DNA of 43,482 bases. Origin: Acidobacteriota bacterium (GTDB lineage: Bacteria > Acidobacteriota > Terriglobia > Acidiferrales > UBA7541). Below the pieces are notes generated by a model, which saw nothing but the letters and a program-made list of their open reading frames with translations, made no database searches and was not told where the DNA came from. Shown here piece by piece: positions 17,733 to 26,217 of the stretch; positions within the stretch are counted from its first letter, which is position 1, and every line of letters begins with the position of its first letter. A program made the position numbers and the translations under genes. The DNA lies in the NCBI GenBank assembly GCA_021832085.1, contig JAKBLM010000036.1, positions 1 to 43,482 on the forward strand. Reading direction: 5' to 3'.

Positions 17733-18938
17733 CTAGCTGACCGCCTGTTGGCGCGTCAGGCTCCGCACGCGGAAGAAGATCGGGAGCGACAGCAGCTCCA
17801 GCACCACGCAAAAAATGACCACCGCCGGAATCGAGAAGTCGTAGAGCACTCCCATCGCGGCGCTGCCCAAGAACCAGGCGATGCCATAGGCCGCCGTGAA
17901 AACGCCATAGGCCGAGGATCGCCGATGCGCCGGCACCATCCTTGCCACCGCCGCAGGCATGATCGAATCGTGCACGCCCATCCCCAGTCCCCATAGGCTT
18001 GCTCCGGCCACTGCTGCGCCGAATCCGCCCAGGAACACCAGCGGCGCAAACGCCGCCGAAATCAGCGTCAGCGGAATCAGCACGCCGATCCCGTAACGGT
18101 CGTACAGTTTTCCAAAGATCAGCGAACCTGCCCCGCCCACCGCCATGGCGACGGCATAGATGATCGGAATCCAGACGCTGGCAAACGTCTCCGCCTTCTC
18201 GAAATGGAAGGCGATCAGCTGAAAATCCGCAAAGCCCGCCGCTACCAGCACCGCGCCAGCCATATAAATCCAAAAGGAGCGCGAAAAACCCTTCACTTCC
18301 ACGGTGGGCGACTTCTTCGGCGCCAGATTCTCCGGCTGCGGGTAGCGCATCCGTGCCACCAGCACCAACGCAACCGTCAGCACCGCCGGCACAAGCAGCA
18401 TGCCGAACGCATACCGATAGTGCCCGCGCCAATACAGGATGCCGGCCACTGCCAGCGGGCCCAGCAATGCGCCAATCTGGTCGATTGCCTCGTGCAGGCC
18501 GAATCCCCAGCCCATCCCGATCTGTTGCGAAGCGTGCGAGAGCATCACATCGCGGGGCGGTTTCCGGATCGCTTTGCCCGTGCGCTCGGTGAGAATCAGC
18601 AGAGCGGCCATCTGCCAGCTGCCCGCGAGCGCCAGCAGAGGGATCGACGCCATCTGCACCACGTAGCCCAGGATCGCCAGCGGCCAGAACTTCCGTGTCT
18701 TCTCGCCCAAGGGCCCTGAAACCAGCCGTAGCCCGTAGCCCAGCAGTTCGCCGAGGCCCGCCACCACGCCCACCACCGCGCCGCTCGCTCCCAGCACAGC
18801 CAGGTACGGTCCGGTGACGCTGCGCGCTCCCTCGTAGACAAAGTCGGCAAAGAGGCTGACGGCAGCCAGCAGCAGGACGAATTGCATCGCCGCGCGCGAG
18901 CCAGGCTTGCTTTCCGTACGCTCCCGCACGCCGTTCAT
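17733..18938 (-). CDS. major facilitator superfamily transporter
   Basis: The 401-residue protein has about twelve membrane helices and the MFS loop pattern (GPLGEKTRKFWPL between helices 2 and 3, and FGKLYDRYGIGV in the second half). The segment ERTGKAIRKPPRDVMLS is shared by a branch of uncharacterised MFS proteins. The substrate is unknown. The ATG at 18938 is preferred over the upstream GTG at 18983 because of the start of the hydrophilic N-tail. It is convergent with the secreted-protein gene at 16936-17667, with 65 bases between their stops. Confidence 0.88.
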   Translation of the reverse strand: MNGVRERTESKPGSRAAMQFVLLLAAVSLFADFVYEGARSVTGPYLAVLGASGAVVGVVAGLGELLGYGLRLVSGPLGEKTRKFWPLAILGYVVQMASIPLLALAGSWQMAALLILTERTGKAIRKPPRDVMLSHASQQIGMGWGFGLHEAIDQIGALLGPLAVAGILYWRGHYRYAFGMLLVPAVLTVALVLVARMRYPQPENLAPKKSPTVEVKGFSRSFWIYMAGAVLVAAGFADFQLIAFHFEKAETFASVWIPIIYAVAMAVGGAGSLIFGKLYDRYGIGVLIPLTLISAAFAPLVFLGGFGAAVAGASLWGLGMGVHDSIMPAAVARMVPAHRRSSAYGVFTAAYGIAWFLGSAAMGVLYDFSIPAVVIFCVVLELLSLPIFFRVRSLTRQQAVS

Positions 18939-19242
18939 GGCGCTGCGCGCCCTGGCGTGATTTTCTGCCGGCGGTCTGTGCACCCGCGCCTCATCGATTC
19001 GAAGAGCATACGATAACTCGCTTCCCGATTTCCCTCGCTGCCCGGCACGCCCAGCCTCGGAACAGACGCTGCTTGGATGCAGGGCAGGTGCGTTAGGAGA
19101 GGAGGGTTACTACGAATCTTCTCCTCTGCACTGGGGATTCGTTTCAGCTGCGGCAAATGGCTCAACGGCAGGGCCCTGGCTGCGCGATGAACCGGCGGCA
19201 CGGACGCGCTGCACCGTAACTGCCGCTAGACATAAGAGTTAT
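18939..19242. other. intergenic region, no gene seen
   Basis: This stretch between the divergent MFS gene and the RNA element holds no convincing coding sequence. A promoter for the downstream RNA element should lie near its right end, but I see no clear -35/-10 pair. Confidence 0.4.
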
Positions 19243-19357
19243 ATGGTTTCCGGCGAGATCTTGTTTGGCCCAAGGGTTGCTCTGCGTGGAATCTACGGGA
19301 GACGGACCAAATAAACCCATGGCACTGGGCGGAGCGCCACCCAGGGTTTAAACCGAT
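19243..19357 (+). ncRNA. structured 5' leader, riboswitch-like candidate
   Basis: A closing stem pairs ATGGTTT (19243-19249) with AAACCGAT (19350-19357) with one bulged G. Inside it, TTTGGCCC (19264-19271) pairs with GGACCAAA (19304-19311, one mismatch) and encloses the hairpin CGTGG-AAT-CTACG (19285-19297). AAACCC (19313-19318) pairs with GGGTTT (19344-19349), and between them TGGC/GCCA and CTGGG/CCCAG are interleaved as a pseudoknot. The only ribosome-site candidate, AGGG (19343-19346), is inside this arm. GGGTT (19274-19278) can pair with AACCC (19314-19318) instead, freeing it. I cannot match it to a known class from memory. Confidence 0.5.
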
Positions 19358-21119
19358 GTCAGATAACCGCTCTTGCAAGACGGCCACTGCGGCCGAAGAA
19401 CTCGTCTTGCACGAAAAGTTCCGGCTCTTTCAGGAGGCGGGGCTGGTTTCGGCGCCGGATCATTATCGCCGGCAGGCCGAGCGGCCGTTTACCGCCGGCG
19501 AACGCGCGCGCACGACCATCCTTTTCGGCAACCTGACCGAGAAACACGAGGCCTTCATCCGGGCCGTCTTCCGCGGCAGCGGCTACCTCTGCGAGAGCCT
19601 TCCCACGCCTACCAAATCCGCCTTTCAGCTGGGCAAGGAATACTGCAACAACGGCCTGTGCAATCCGAACTATTTCACCGCGGGAAACCTGATCGAATAT
19701 CTGCGCCGGCTGGAGCAGCAGGGCCTGAGCCGCGAGGAAATTGTCGACCGCTACGTCTACTTCACCGCCGGCGGCTGCGGTCCGTGCCGGTTCGGCATGT
19801 ACGAATCCGAATACCGGCAGGCGCTCGCCGACGCGGGATTTCCCGGTTTCCGCGTTCTCACCTTCCAGAGCAACAAGGTGATTCGCGAAGGCTCCCAGGA
19901 GCCCGGCCTCAAGTACACGATGGATTTCGGCCTGGGCATGTTCAACGCGCTCAACCTCGGCGATGTGCTCTACGAGATCGCCCACCAGATTCGCCCCTAC
20001 GAAATCCATCCTGGCGAAACCGACCGCGTGCTGGCCGAATGCCTGGCCGAGCTGGCCGAATTTCTCGAGAAGCGCCAGCATTTCGAAATCCTTCAGGCCC
20101 TGCCTCGCCCGCTGGCCGCGCGGCTCGAAAAAAAGAGAGCTCTCAAGAACTTGCTGAATAATCTGGGCAAGTTTCGCCGCCAGCTCCACGGCCGCGACCT
20201 GCGCGATGCGCTCGAGGGTTGCGCCCGGCGCCTGGACGCCATTGAAGTCGACCGCACGCGGCCGCGGCCGGTGGTCAAGATCGTTGGCGAATTCTTCTCG
20301 CAACTGGCCGAGGGCGATGCCAATTACGGCATGTTCCATTTCCTCGAGCGCGAGGGCGCCGAGGTGGCCGTCGACTCGATTTCGGCGCTGGTGCTCTCGT
20401 GGCTCGACCAGGCCCGGCGCCGTCGCCGGCGCCGCAAGGGCCTGGAATTCCCGTATCCGGGCGCCCGTTGGTGGCAGCTGCGCCGGCGGCTTGCCAACGA
20501 AATTTCGTTCCTCAAGAAGGATCTGCTCTTTCTTGTTGCCGACCGTCTCTATGCGCGCCACTATCGGCGCGTCAACGGCTGGCTGGGCGGGCTGGGGCGG
20601 TCGCTGGCCTCGCTCGACGAGCTGGCGAGCCTCGCCGCGCCCTATTACGATCCGCTCACGCGCGGCGGGGAGGGCCATCTCGAGGTCGCCAAGAGCCTCT
20701 ATTACACGCGGCATCGGCTCTGCCACGCCGTGCTCGCGCTCAAGCCATTCGGCTGCATGCCGTCGACGCAATCCGACGGGGTGATGGCCGCGGTCTCGAG
20801 CCATCATCCGGAGATGCTCTTTCTCTCGATCGAGACTTCGGGCGAGGGGGAGATCAACGCCTACAGCCGCGTGCAGATGGTGCTGGGCGAAGCGCGGCGC
20901 CGGGCGCGATCGGAGTTCGACCAGGCGCTGGCGTCCACCGGCCGATCGCTCGACGAGATTCGTGCCTACGTGGCCGCCCATCCCGACCTGCGGCGGCCGT
21001 TCTACCGGTTCCCGCGCCGCTCCGCCACGGCGACGCGCGCCGCCGATTTCGTGCTCCATGTGGCCAGGCTCATGCGCCACGCGCCCGCGATTCCGCGTCC
21101 GGAGGGCCACGGCTCATGA
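19356..21119 (+). CDS. 2-hydroxyacyl-CoA dehydratase-like component (HgdB/COG3581 type)
   Basis: The 587-residue protein resembles the Fe-S catalytic component of the 2-hydroxyglutaryl-CoA dehydratase superfamily. Cysteines likely to bind an Fe-S cluster are Cys97 and Cys102 (EYCNNGLCNPNY), Cys141 and Cys144 (TAGGCGPCRFGMYESEY), and one in LKPFGCMPSTQSDG near residue 467. These family members receive electrons from an ATP-driven activator. The start codon overlaps the end of the structured leader, and the stop overlaps the next ATG by 4 bases (ATGA), so the two proteins are co-translated. In many bacteria this part is fused to the C-terminus of the activator; here it is a separate upstream gene. 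The substrate is unknown. Confidence 0.85.
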   Translation: MSDNRSCKTATAAEELVLHEKFRLFQEAGLVSAPDHYRRQAERPFTAGERARTTILFGNLTEKHEAFIRAVFRGSGYLCESLPTPTKSAFQLGKEYCNNGLCNPNYFTAGNLIEYLRRLEQQGLSREEIVDRYVYFTAGGCGPCRFGMYESEYRQALADAGFPGFRVLTFQSNKVIREGSQEPGLKYTMDFGLGMFNALNLGDVLYEIAHQIRPYEIHPGETDRVLAECLAELAEFLEKRQHFEILQALPRPLAARLEKKRALKNLLNNLGKFRRQLHGRDLRDALEGCARRLDAIEVDRTRPRPVVKIVGEFFSQLAEGDANYGMFHFLEREGAEVAVDSISALVLSWLDQARRRRRRRKGLEFPYPGARWWQLRRRLANEISFLKKDLLFLVADRLYARHYRRVNGWLGGLGRSLASLDELASLAAPYYDPLTRGGEGHLEVAKSLYYTRHRLCHAVLALKPFGCMPSTQSDGVMAAVSSHHPEMLFLSIETSGEGEINAYSRVQMVLGEARRRARSEFDQALASTGRSLDEIRAYVAAHPDLRRPFYRFPRRSATATRAADFVLHVARLMRHAPAIPRPEGHGS

Positions 21120-24100
21120 CCGCGCCTCGCCAAGGCCGTTTCCTTGTGGGCCTCGACGTCGGCTCAACCACGATCAAGGCTGTGGCCGTCGAAGCCGGCT
21201 CCGCCGCGATCGCCTGGAAGGACTACCGGCGTCACGAAACCCGCCAGGCGGAAATGGCCTTCGATTTTCTCTCGCGCATGGAAAAGGAAGTGGGCATCCG
21301 CGAAGGCAATGCCCGGCTTTTCGTCACCGGCTCGGGCGGCGCGGCGCTCGCCGATCTGCTCGGAGCCCGTTTCGTTCAGGAAGTGAACGCCGTTTCGCTG
21401 GCCGTCGAGAAGGATTTTCCCGATGTCCACTCGGTGGTCGAGTTGGGCGGCCAGGACGCGAAGATCCTGATCTTCGAGGACGAGCCGGCCACCGGGGCGC
21501 GCAAGAAACTCGCCACGATGAACGACAAGTGCGCGGGTGGCACCGGCGCCGTGCTCGACAAGCTCGGCGCCAAGCTCGGCATCGCACCCGCGGCGCTCGG
21601 CCGGCTGGGCTGGCGCGACCAGCACATCCATCGCGTCGCCGGCAAATGCGGCGTCTTCGCCGAAACCGATATCAACAGCCTGCAGAAACAGGGCGTTCCT
21701 CCCGAAGAACTGATGGCATCGCTCTTCGAGGCGATCGTGTTGCAAAACCTCACCGTGCTCACGCGCGGCCGCACGCTCTTTCCCCGCGTGCTTCTGCTCG
21801 GCGGACCGAACACATTCATCCGTGGCATGCGCGAGGCGTGGCAGGAGCACATCCCTCGCATGTGGGCCGAGCGCAGGGTCGCGATGCCGTCCGGTGCCAC
21901 GGCCGAACAGCTCATCTTCGTCCCGGAAAATTCCCAGTATTTCGCGGCGATCGGCGCGGTGGAATTCGGCCGCGAGCAGGAAGAGAGTGTCGGCGCCTAC
22001 GCCGGCCTGCGTCACCTCGATCACTATCTGCGCGAAGGGCATCATGCGGCGAAAACCAGGGACGGCCAGCCGGCGCTTGCGCGCTCGGGGATGGATCTCG
22101 CGGAATTTCGCCGCCGTTATACGCCCAGTACGTTCCGGCCGCCGGCACTGGCGGCGGGCGAGACAGTGCGCGCATTTCTCGGCATCGACGCCGGCTCGAC
22201 GTCCACCAAGGCAGTGCTGCTCGACGAGGCGGGCGCCGTGCTCGCCAAGGCCTACCGGCTCTCGCAGGGCAATCCGATCCAGGACGCCAAAGACCTGGTG
22301 GGCAAGCTGCGCGGGCACGTGCAGGGACAAGGCGCGCGGCTGGAGATCCTCGGCGTGGGCACGACCGGCTACGCGAAAAACATCCTCCACCGCGTGCTGC
22401 GCGCCGACGTCGCGCTGGTCGAAACGGTGGCGCACGCGCGCTCGGCGATCCAGCGCTACCGGAATCCGGACGTAATCGTCGACGTCGGCGGGCAGGACAT
22501 CAAGCTGATCCTGCTGAAAGACGGGAACGTAAAGGATTTCATGCTCAATACGCAGTGCTCGGCGGGCAACGGCTATTTCCTGCAGGCCACCGCACAGGGC
22601 TTCGGGCTCGACGTGGGCGATTACGCCGAGGCCGCGTTCTCGGCCGAATGGATGCCGGAATTCACTTACGGATGCGCCATCTTCCTGCAGGCCGATATCG
22701 TGAATTTCCAGCGCAACGGCTGGACGCGGCAGCAGATTCTCGCCGGGCTGGCCGCCGTTCTGCCCAAGAACATCTGGCTGCACGTCGCCAAGATTCCCAA
22801 TCTGTCCGGGCTCGGGCGGCGGTTCCTGCTGCAGGGCGGCACGCAGCGCAATCTGGCCGCAGTGAAAGCGCAGGTCGATTACATCCGCGCGCGTTTTGCG
22901 CGCGCGGGCGTCGAGCCGGAGATCATCGTCCACGAGCATTGCGGCGAAGCGGGCGCCATCGGCGCGGCGCTCGAGGCCGCCCGGCTCCAGAAGGAAGGCC
23001 GGCACTCCAGTTTCATCGGCCTCGACGCGGTCGCCAATATCAGCTATCGCGCCACCACGGACGAAAGCACCCGCTGCGTCTACTGCACCAACCGCTGCCT
23101 TCGCACCTTCATCGATTTCCGCGTCGATGGCGATTGCGCCGATGCGGCTTCGGCCGGTGATGGCGGCCGCACGCCCGCTGAGCGTTTCATCGTCGCCACC
23201 TGCGAAAAGGGCTCGGCTGGCAACGTGGCCGCCGTGCGCGCGGTGATTGCCCGCATCGACGAGGTGAAGCGCAACAACCCGAATCTGGTGGACGTGGCCG
23301 CGCGCACCGCCTTCAAACCACAGAAACCCGCCATCGTGGCCGATCCGCTGCCGGCCCGGTCTTGGAGCGCAGCCACGCGGAAACGGCTGGCGGCGGCGCG
23401 CGGCCGTGGCAATTTCCGCATCGGGATTCCCCGCGTGCTGAATTTCTACACCACCGCGCCGTTCTTTTCCGCCTATTTCGAGAGTCTTGGCGTACCGGCG
23501 GAAAACGTGGTGTTTTCCGACGTCACCACCGACGCGCTCTATCGTGAGGGCGCGCGGCGCGGCTCGATCGATCCGTGTTTCCCGTCCAAGGTCGTGATCG
23601 CCCACATCCACAACCTGCTCGAAAAGCACCATCGGCGCCGGGCGCTCGATTGCATTTTTCTGCCGATGATCGACTCCCTCGAAACCTTCCTCAGCGGCAC
23701 GCTCGGCGCCAACGCCTGCCCTACGACGATCGCCGCGCCCCAGGCCGCCGCCGCGGCGTTTACCGCCGAATCCGACGTTTTTGCCGAAAAGGGCGTGCGC
23801 TTCCTGAACCCGATCGTGCACCTGGCCGACCGCAAATGGTTGACCCGCGAGATGCTGGAAATCTGGGGTGGGCCGCTGGGGCTTTCCGAAGCGGAAAACG
23901 AGCGCGCCGTCTCGCAGGGAATTCTCTCTCGCGAGCGCTGGGACCGCGAGTTGCGCCGGAAGGGCCGCGACGTGATCGACATGCTCGAGCACGAGCGGCG
24001 GCTGGGCGTCGTCATGCTCGGCCGGCCTTATCACCACGATCCCGGCCTGAATCACGGCATCTTCGAGGAGTTCCAGAAACTCGGCTATCCGGTGCTCTCG

Positions 24101-24580
24101 CAGAACACGCTGCCGCTCGATGAAGACCTTCTCGACCGGCTGTTCGGCGACGAGGTTCGCGCCGGACTCGTCCGCCATCCACTCGATATCAGCGACGTGT
24201 GGAAGCACGCCTATTCCACCAGCACGTCGCACAAGATCTGGGCAGCGAAATTCACCGCGCGCCATCCGCACCTGATCGGCGTGGAGATATCGAGCTTCAA
24301 GTGCGGACACGACGCGCCCACCTATCGGCTGCTCCAGTCAGTGATCGAGAGCGCCGGGCGGCCCTATTTCGGTTTTCGGGACATCGACGAAAACAAGCCG
24401 GTTGGTTCGATCCGGATCCGCGTCGAGACGATCCACTACTTCCTTGAGCGGCACCGCGAAGAGGTGATTCGCAACCAAATCGCGCTCGAGGAGATCGAGC
24501 ACCGGCTGCAGGAATACGAAGCGCTGGTTTTGGCCGGCGCAAACGCCAACCGCGCCGCGTCCCACGCTGTCGAAATCTGA
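21116..24580 (+). CDS. double BcrAD/BadFG activase with DUF2229 domain
   Basis: The 1154-residue protein has two ASKHA ATPase (HgdC-like activator) domains, about 9-285 and 353-625, each with its nucleotide loop (LDVGSTTIKA and IDAGSTSTKA). Each keeps both cysteines that in HgdC form the dimer-bridging [4Fe-4S] cluster: Cys139 and Cys178 in the first, Cys481 and Cys520 in the second. A cysteine-rich linker follows (CVYCTNRC, 654-661) and then a DUF2229/COG3580 domain from about 740. In this family ATP hydrolysis drives an electron to very low potential for a partner Fe-S protein, here presumably the upstream component. The true start is the ATG at 21116; the longer frame from 20399 overlaps the previous gene. 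Confidence 0.88.
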   Translation: MTAPRQGRFLVGLDVGSTTIKAVAVEAGSAAIAWKDYRRHETRQAEMAFDFLSRMEKEVGIREGNARLFVTGSGGAALADLLGARFVQEVNAVSLAVEKDFPDVHSVVELGGQDAKILIFEDEPATGARKKLATMNDKCAGGTGAVLDKLGAKLGIAPAALGRLGWRDQHIHRVAGKCGVFAETDINSLQKQGVPPEELMASLFEAIVLQNLTVLTRGRTLFPRVLLLGGPNTFIRGMREAWQEHIPRMWAERRVAMPSGATAEQLIFVPENSQYFAAIGAVEFGREQEESVGAYAGLRHLDHYLREGHHAAKTRDGQPALARSGMDLAEFRRRYTPSTFRPPALAAGETVRAFLGIDAGSTSTKAVLLDEAGAVLAKAYRLSQGNPIQDAKDLVGKLRGHVQGQGARLEILGVGTTGYAKNILHRVLRADVALVETVAHARSAIQRYRNPDVIVDVGGQDIKLILLKDGNVKDFMLNTQCSAGNGYFLQATAQGFGLDVGDYAEAAFSAEWMPEFTYGCAIFLQADIVNFQRNGWTRQQILAGLAAVLPKNIWLHVAKIPNLSGLGRRFLLQGGTQRNLAAVKAQVDYIRARFARAGVEPEIIVHEHCGEAGAIGAALEAARLQKEGRHSSFIGLDAVANISYRATTDESTRCVYCTNRCLRTFIDFRVDGDCADAASAGDGGRTPAERFIVATCEKGSAGNVAAVRAVIARIDEVKRNNPNLVDVAARTAFKPQKPAIVADPLPARSWSAATRKRLAAARGRGNFRIGIPRVLNFYTTAPFFSAYFESLGVPAENVVFSDVTTDALYREGARRGSIDPCFPSKVVIAHIHNLLEKHHRRRALDCIFLPMIDSLETFLSGTLGANACPTTIAAPQAAAAAFTAESDVFAEKGVRFLNPIVHLADRKWLTREMLEIWGGPLGLSEAENERAVSQGILSRERWDRELRRKGRDVIDMLEHERRLGVVMLGRPYHHDPGLNHGIFEEFQKLGYPVLSQNTLPLDEDLLDRLFGDEVRAGLVRHPLDISDVWKHAYSTSTSHKIWAAKFTARHPHLIGVEISSFKCGHDAPTYRLLQSVIESAGRPYFGFRDIDENKPVGSIRIRVETIHYFLERHREEVIRNQIALEEIEHRLQEYEALVLAGANANRAASHAVEI

Positions 24581-24624
24581 TTCCCCGCACCGAGCTCTGC
24601 CCAAGGCGTAGCAAAGCGGTTTTG

Positions 24625-24661
24625 TCATTCGCAGGGGCATCCCATCAGGATGCCCGAATGA
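24625..24661. terminator. inverted-repeat hairpin between convergent genes
   Basis: TCATTC (24625-24630) pairs with GAATGA (24656-24661), and GGGCATCC (24635-24642) pairs with GGATGCCC (24648-24655) around the loop CATCA, with GCAG bulged on one side. It sits between the activase stop and the polyferredoxin stop, so it could end both transcripts. No T-run follows, so it may instead be a dispersed palindromic repeat. Confidence 0.45.
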
Positions 24662-24724
24662 TCTCCGCGTAACCCTCCCACAGGGCATGCCTCTGCACCG
24701 AGCGCGGCCGCCGTGGCCGGAGTT

Positions 24725-25888
24725 CTACGGCATCGGGTGGGTCGCCTCGTTGGCGTACGGCACAATTTGCTGATAGACGGCCTGGGGAACGTTCGTCTGC
24801 CAGTGGCCGGAGAATTTGGCGTAGCCGACGATGCCCAGGAAGATCGCGGCGATGGCCACGGCGACGGCCCAGGCGGGCAGCCGGCGCGGCGCGCGCTTCA
24901 CTCCGGGCAGCTGTGCGATCGAAAGGGCGAGTGCGTCTTCGGCCGGGCAAACGGCGACGCACTCGAAACACGCCGTGCACTCGACCGAATGCACCGTCAC
25001 CAGCTTGTCCACCGGCAGATGCGACGGGCATGCCCGGGCGCACTTACCGCAATCGATGCAGCGCTCTTCTTTGCGCCGGATTCCCGTCGGGCTGAACAGC
25101 GAAACGAGGCCCAGCAGTCCGCCGTAGGGGCAGAGATAGCGGCACCAGAAATTTTTCATCAGCAGCGAACCCAGCACCAGCACCCCGAGCACGATCAGTC
25201 CCGTCACGCCGATGAAGCGGAAGAAGTTCAGCAGCTTCACGTCGGCGATCAGGCCGAAGGGTGCGTGCATGAAGCTACGAATGGACGGGACAGGCATGAT
25301 CGCCACCGCCGAAGCGAAAAAGCCCAGCAGCAGGTATTTCAGGCTGCGCATCGGCGGGTCCAGCCAACGCGGCAGCGCGACATTTCCTTGAAACAACTTG
25401 CGTCCCACACGCCACAGCGCTTCGGAAAGCGTGCCCACCGGGCACAGCCAGCTGCAGAACGCTTTGCGCAAAAGAAACGCGATCCCCAGAAACGCCAGCA
25501 GCAGAAACATCGCCGCCGGATGGATGCTGGGTATATGCCGGGTGAGCAGCCATTCCTTCAGGTTCATCAGCCCGCTGATTGGCAGCCATCCGTCGATACC
25601 GCCCGGGCGACTGAAGCTTACTGGGCTGCCAGTTTCGAATCCCCGCACCCACAGATAGAATTCGGCGCCGATCCACACGTTCAGTAGCAGAAAGGCGATC
25701 TGAAAGCCGTGCCGGAGGCGCTGGGAATGGTCGCGACCCACCCGACGGACCAGTTTCTTGCGCGGCTTGCGCGCCGTTTGTGCCGTCCGGTCGGTTCGAG
25801 CCGGCGTGGGGGAAATTTGTGTCAGCGGTTCGATGGGGGTTCCGATTGCCACAGCGCCTCCTAGACTCGGTAGCCTAAAGCGGATCAT
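24725..25888 (-). CDS. NapH/CcoG-like membrane polyferredoxin
   Basis: The 387-residue protein has about five to six membrane helices, two conserved Cys-Pro motifs on the membrane part (FCSWLCPVGTLSE and WCRYLCPYGGLLG), and two classical [4Fe-4S] motifs (CIDCGKCARACP and CTACFECVAVCP). This architecture is shared by NapH, NosR-like and CcoG proteins, which move electrons from the quinone pool or handle copper and Fe-S assembly. It ends with a further C-terminal helix. It is convergent with the activase gene, so it might supply electrons to it, but that is inference; no nap, nos or cco genes are nearby. Confidence 0.85.
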   Translation of the reverse strand: MIRFRLPSLGGAVAIGTPIEPLTQISPTPARTDRTAQTARKPRKKLVRRVGRDHSQRLRHGFQIAFLLLNVWIGAEFYLWVRGFETGSPVSFSRPGGIDGWLPISGLMNLKEWLLTRHIPSIHPAAMFLLLAFLGIAFLLRKAFCSWLCPVGTLSEALWRVGRKLFQGNVALPRWLDPPMRSLKYLLLGFFASAVAIMPVPSIRSFMHAPFGLIADVKLLNFFRFIGVTGLIVLGVLVLGSLLMKNFWCRYLCPYGGLLGLVSLFSPTGIRRKEERCIDCGKCARACPSHLPVDKLVTVHSVECTACFECVAVCPAEDALALSIAQLPGVKRAPRRLPAWAVAVAIAAIFLGIVGYAKFSGHWQTNVPQAVYQQIVPYANEATHPMP

Positions 25889-25918
25889 TGCGACGGGCTG
25901 CGACTTAGGTCACCCGCC

Positions 25919-26024
25919 TTCGGGCTTGCGCCCTACGGCGGGCAGGCCCGCAATGGCGCTTCGGGCTTGTGTCCTATGGGGGCAGGCCCGTGATCGGGCT
26001 TGCACACTATGGCGGGCAGGGCCG
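25919..26024 (+). repeat. three imperfect tandem copies of a 30-41-base GC-rich unit
   Basis: The unit CGGGCTTG...CCTA(C/T)GG(C)GGGCAGGCCCG recurs at about 25919-25959, 25960-25994 and 25995-26024. The copies differ by point changes and by the spacer length. The unit is partly self-complementary (GGGC/GCCC). It lies between the divergent polyferredoxin and homoserine dehydrogenase genes; no gene is seen in 25889-26217. Confidence 0.6.
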
Positions 26025-26188
26025 CCTTCCGCTGCAAGAGAAATTCCAAAATCCCAAAGCTTTTTTGGGTGCCCCGTTCTTCGGGCGATTTTTGTCCGTA
26101 GGGTGGGTTGGTCGGAAAAAAACCGAGCCATGGAGATCAACTGTGGTGGTTGCCGTTGTTTCCTTTTCGCTTCGCCGCGCTGGCCCGG

Positions 26189-26212
26189 TACAATTTCCGC
26201 TCGGAAAGGAGG
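26189..26212 (+). promoter_or_regulatory. -10 element and Shine-Dalgarno site of hom
   Basis: TACAAT (26189-26194) is a good -10 hexamer; the -35 is weak. AAAGGAGG (26205-26212) is a near-perfect ribosome site ending 5 bases before ATT at 26218. The arrangement places the start at ATT rather than at the upstream in-frame GTG at 26143, because transcription from this -10 would begin at about 26201. Confidence 0.5.
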
Positions 26213-26217
26213 CTCCC

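Noticed and set aside
20399..21115. N-terminal 239 codons of the long activase frame
   Set aside because: They overlap the dehydratase-like gene in another frame; the ATG at 21116 starts exactly at the ATPase domain.
21164..24310. 1048-codon open frame on the minus strand
   Set aside because: It is antisense to the activase gene. Long antisense frames are expected in GC-rich genes with biased third positions, and the translation shows no domain motifs.
25919..26024. CRISPR array
   Set aside because: The three units are imperfect, nearly contiguous and unequal in length, with no regular spacers and no cas genes nearby.
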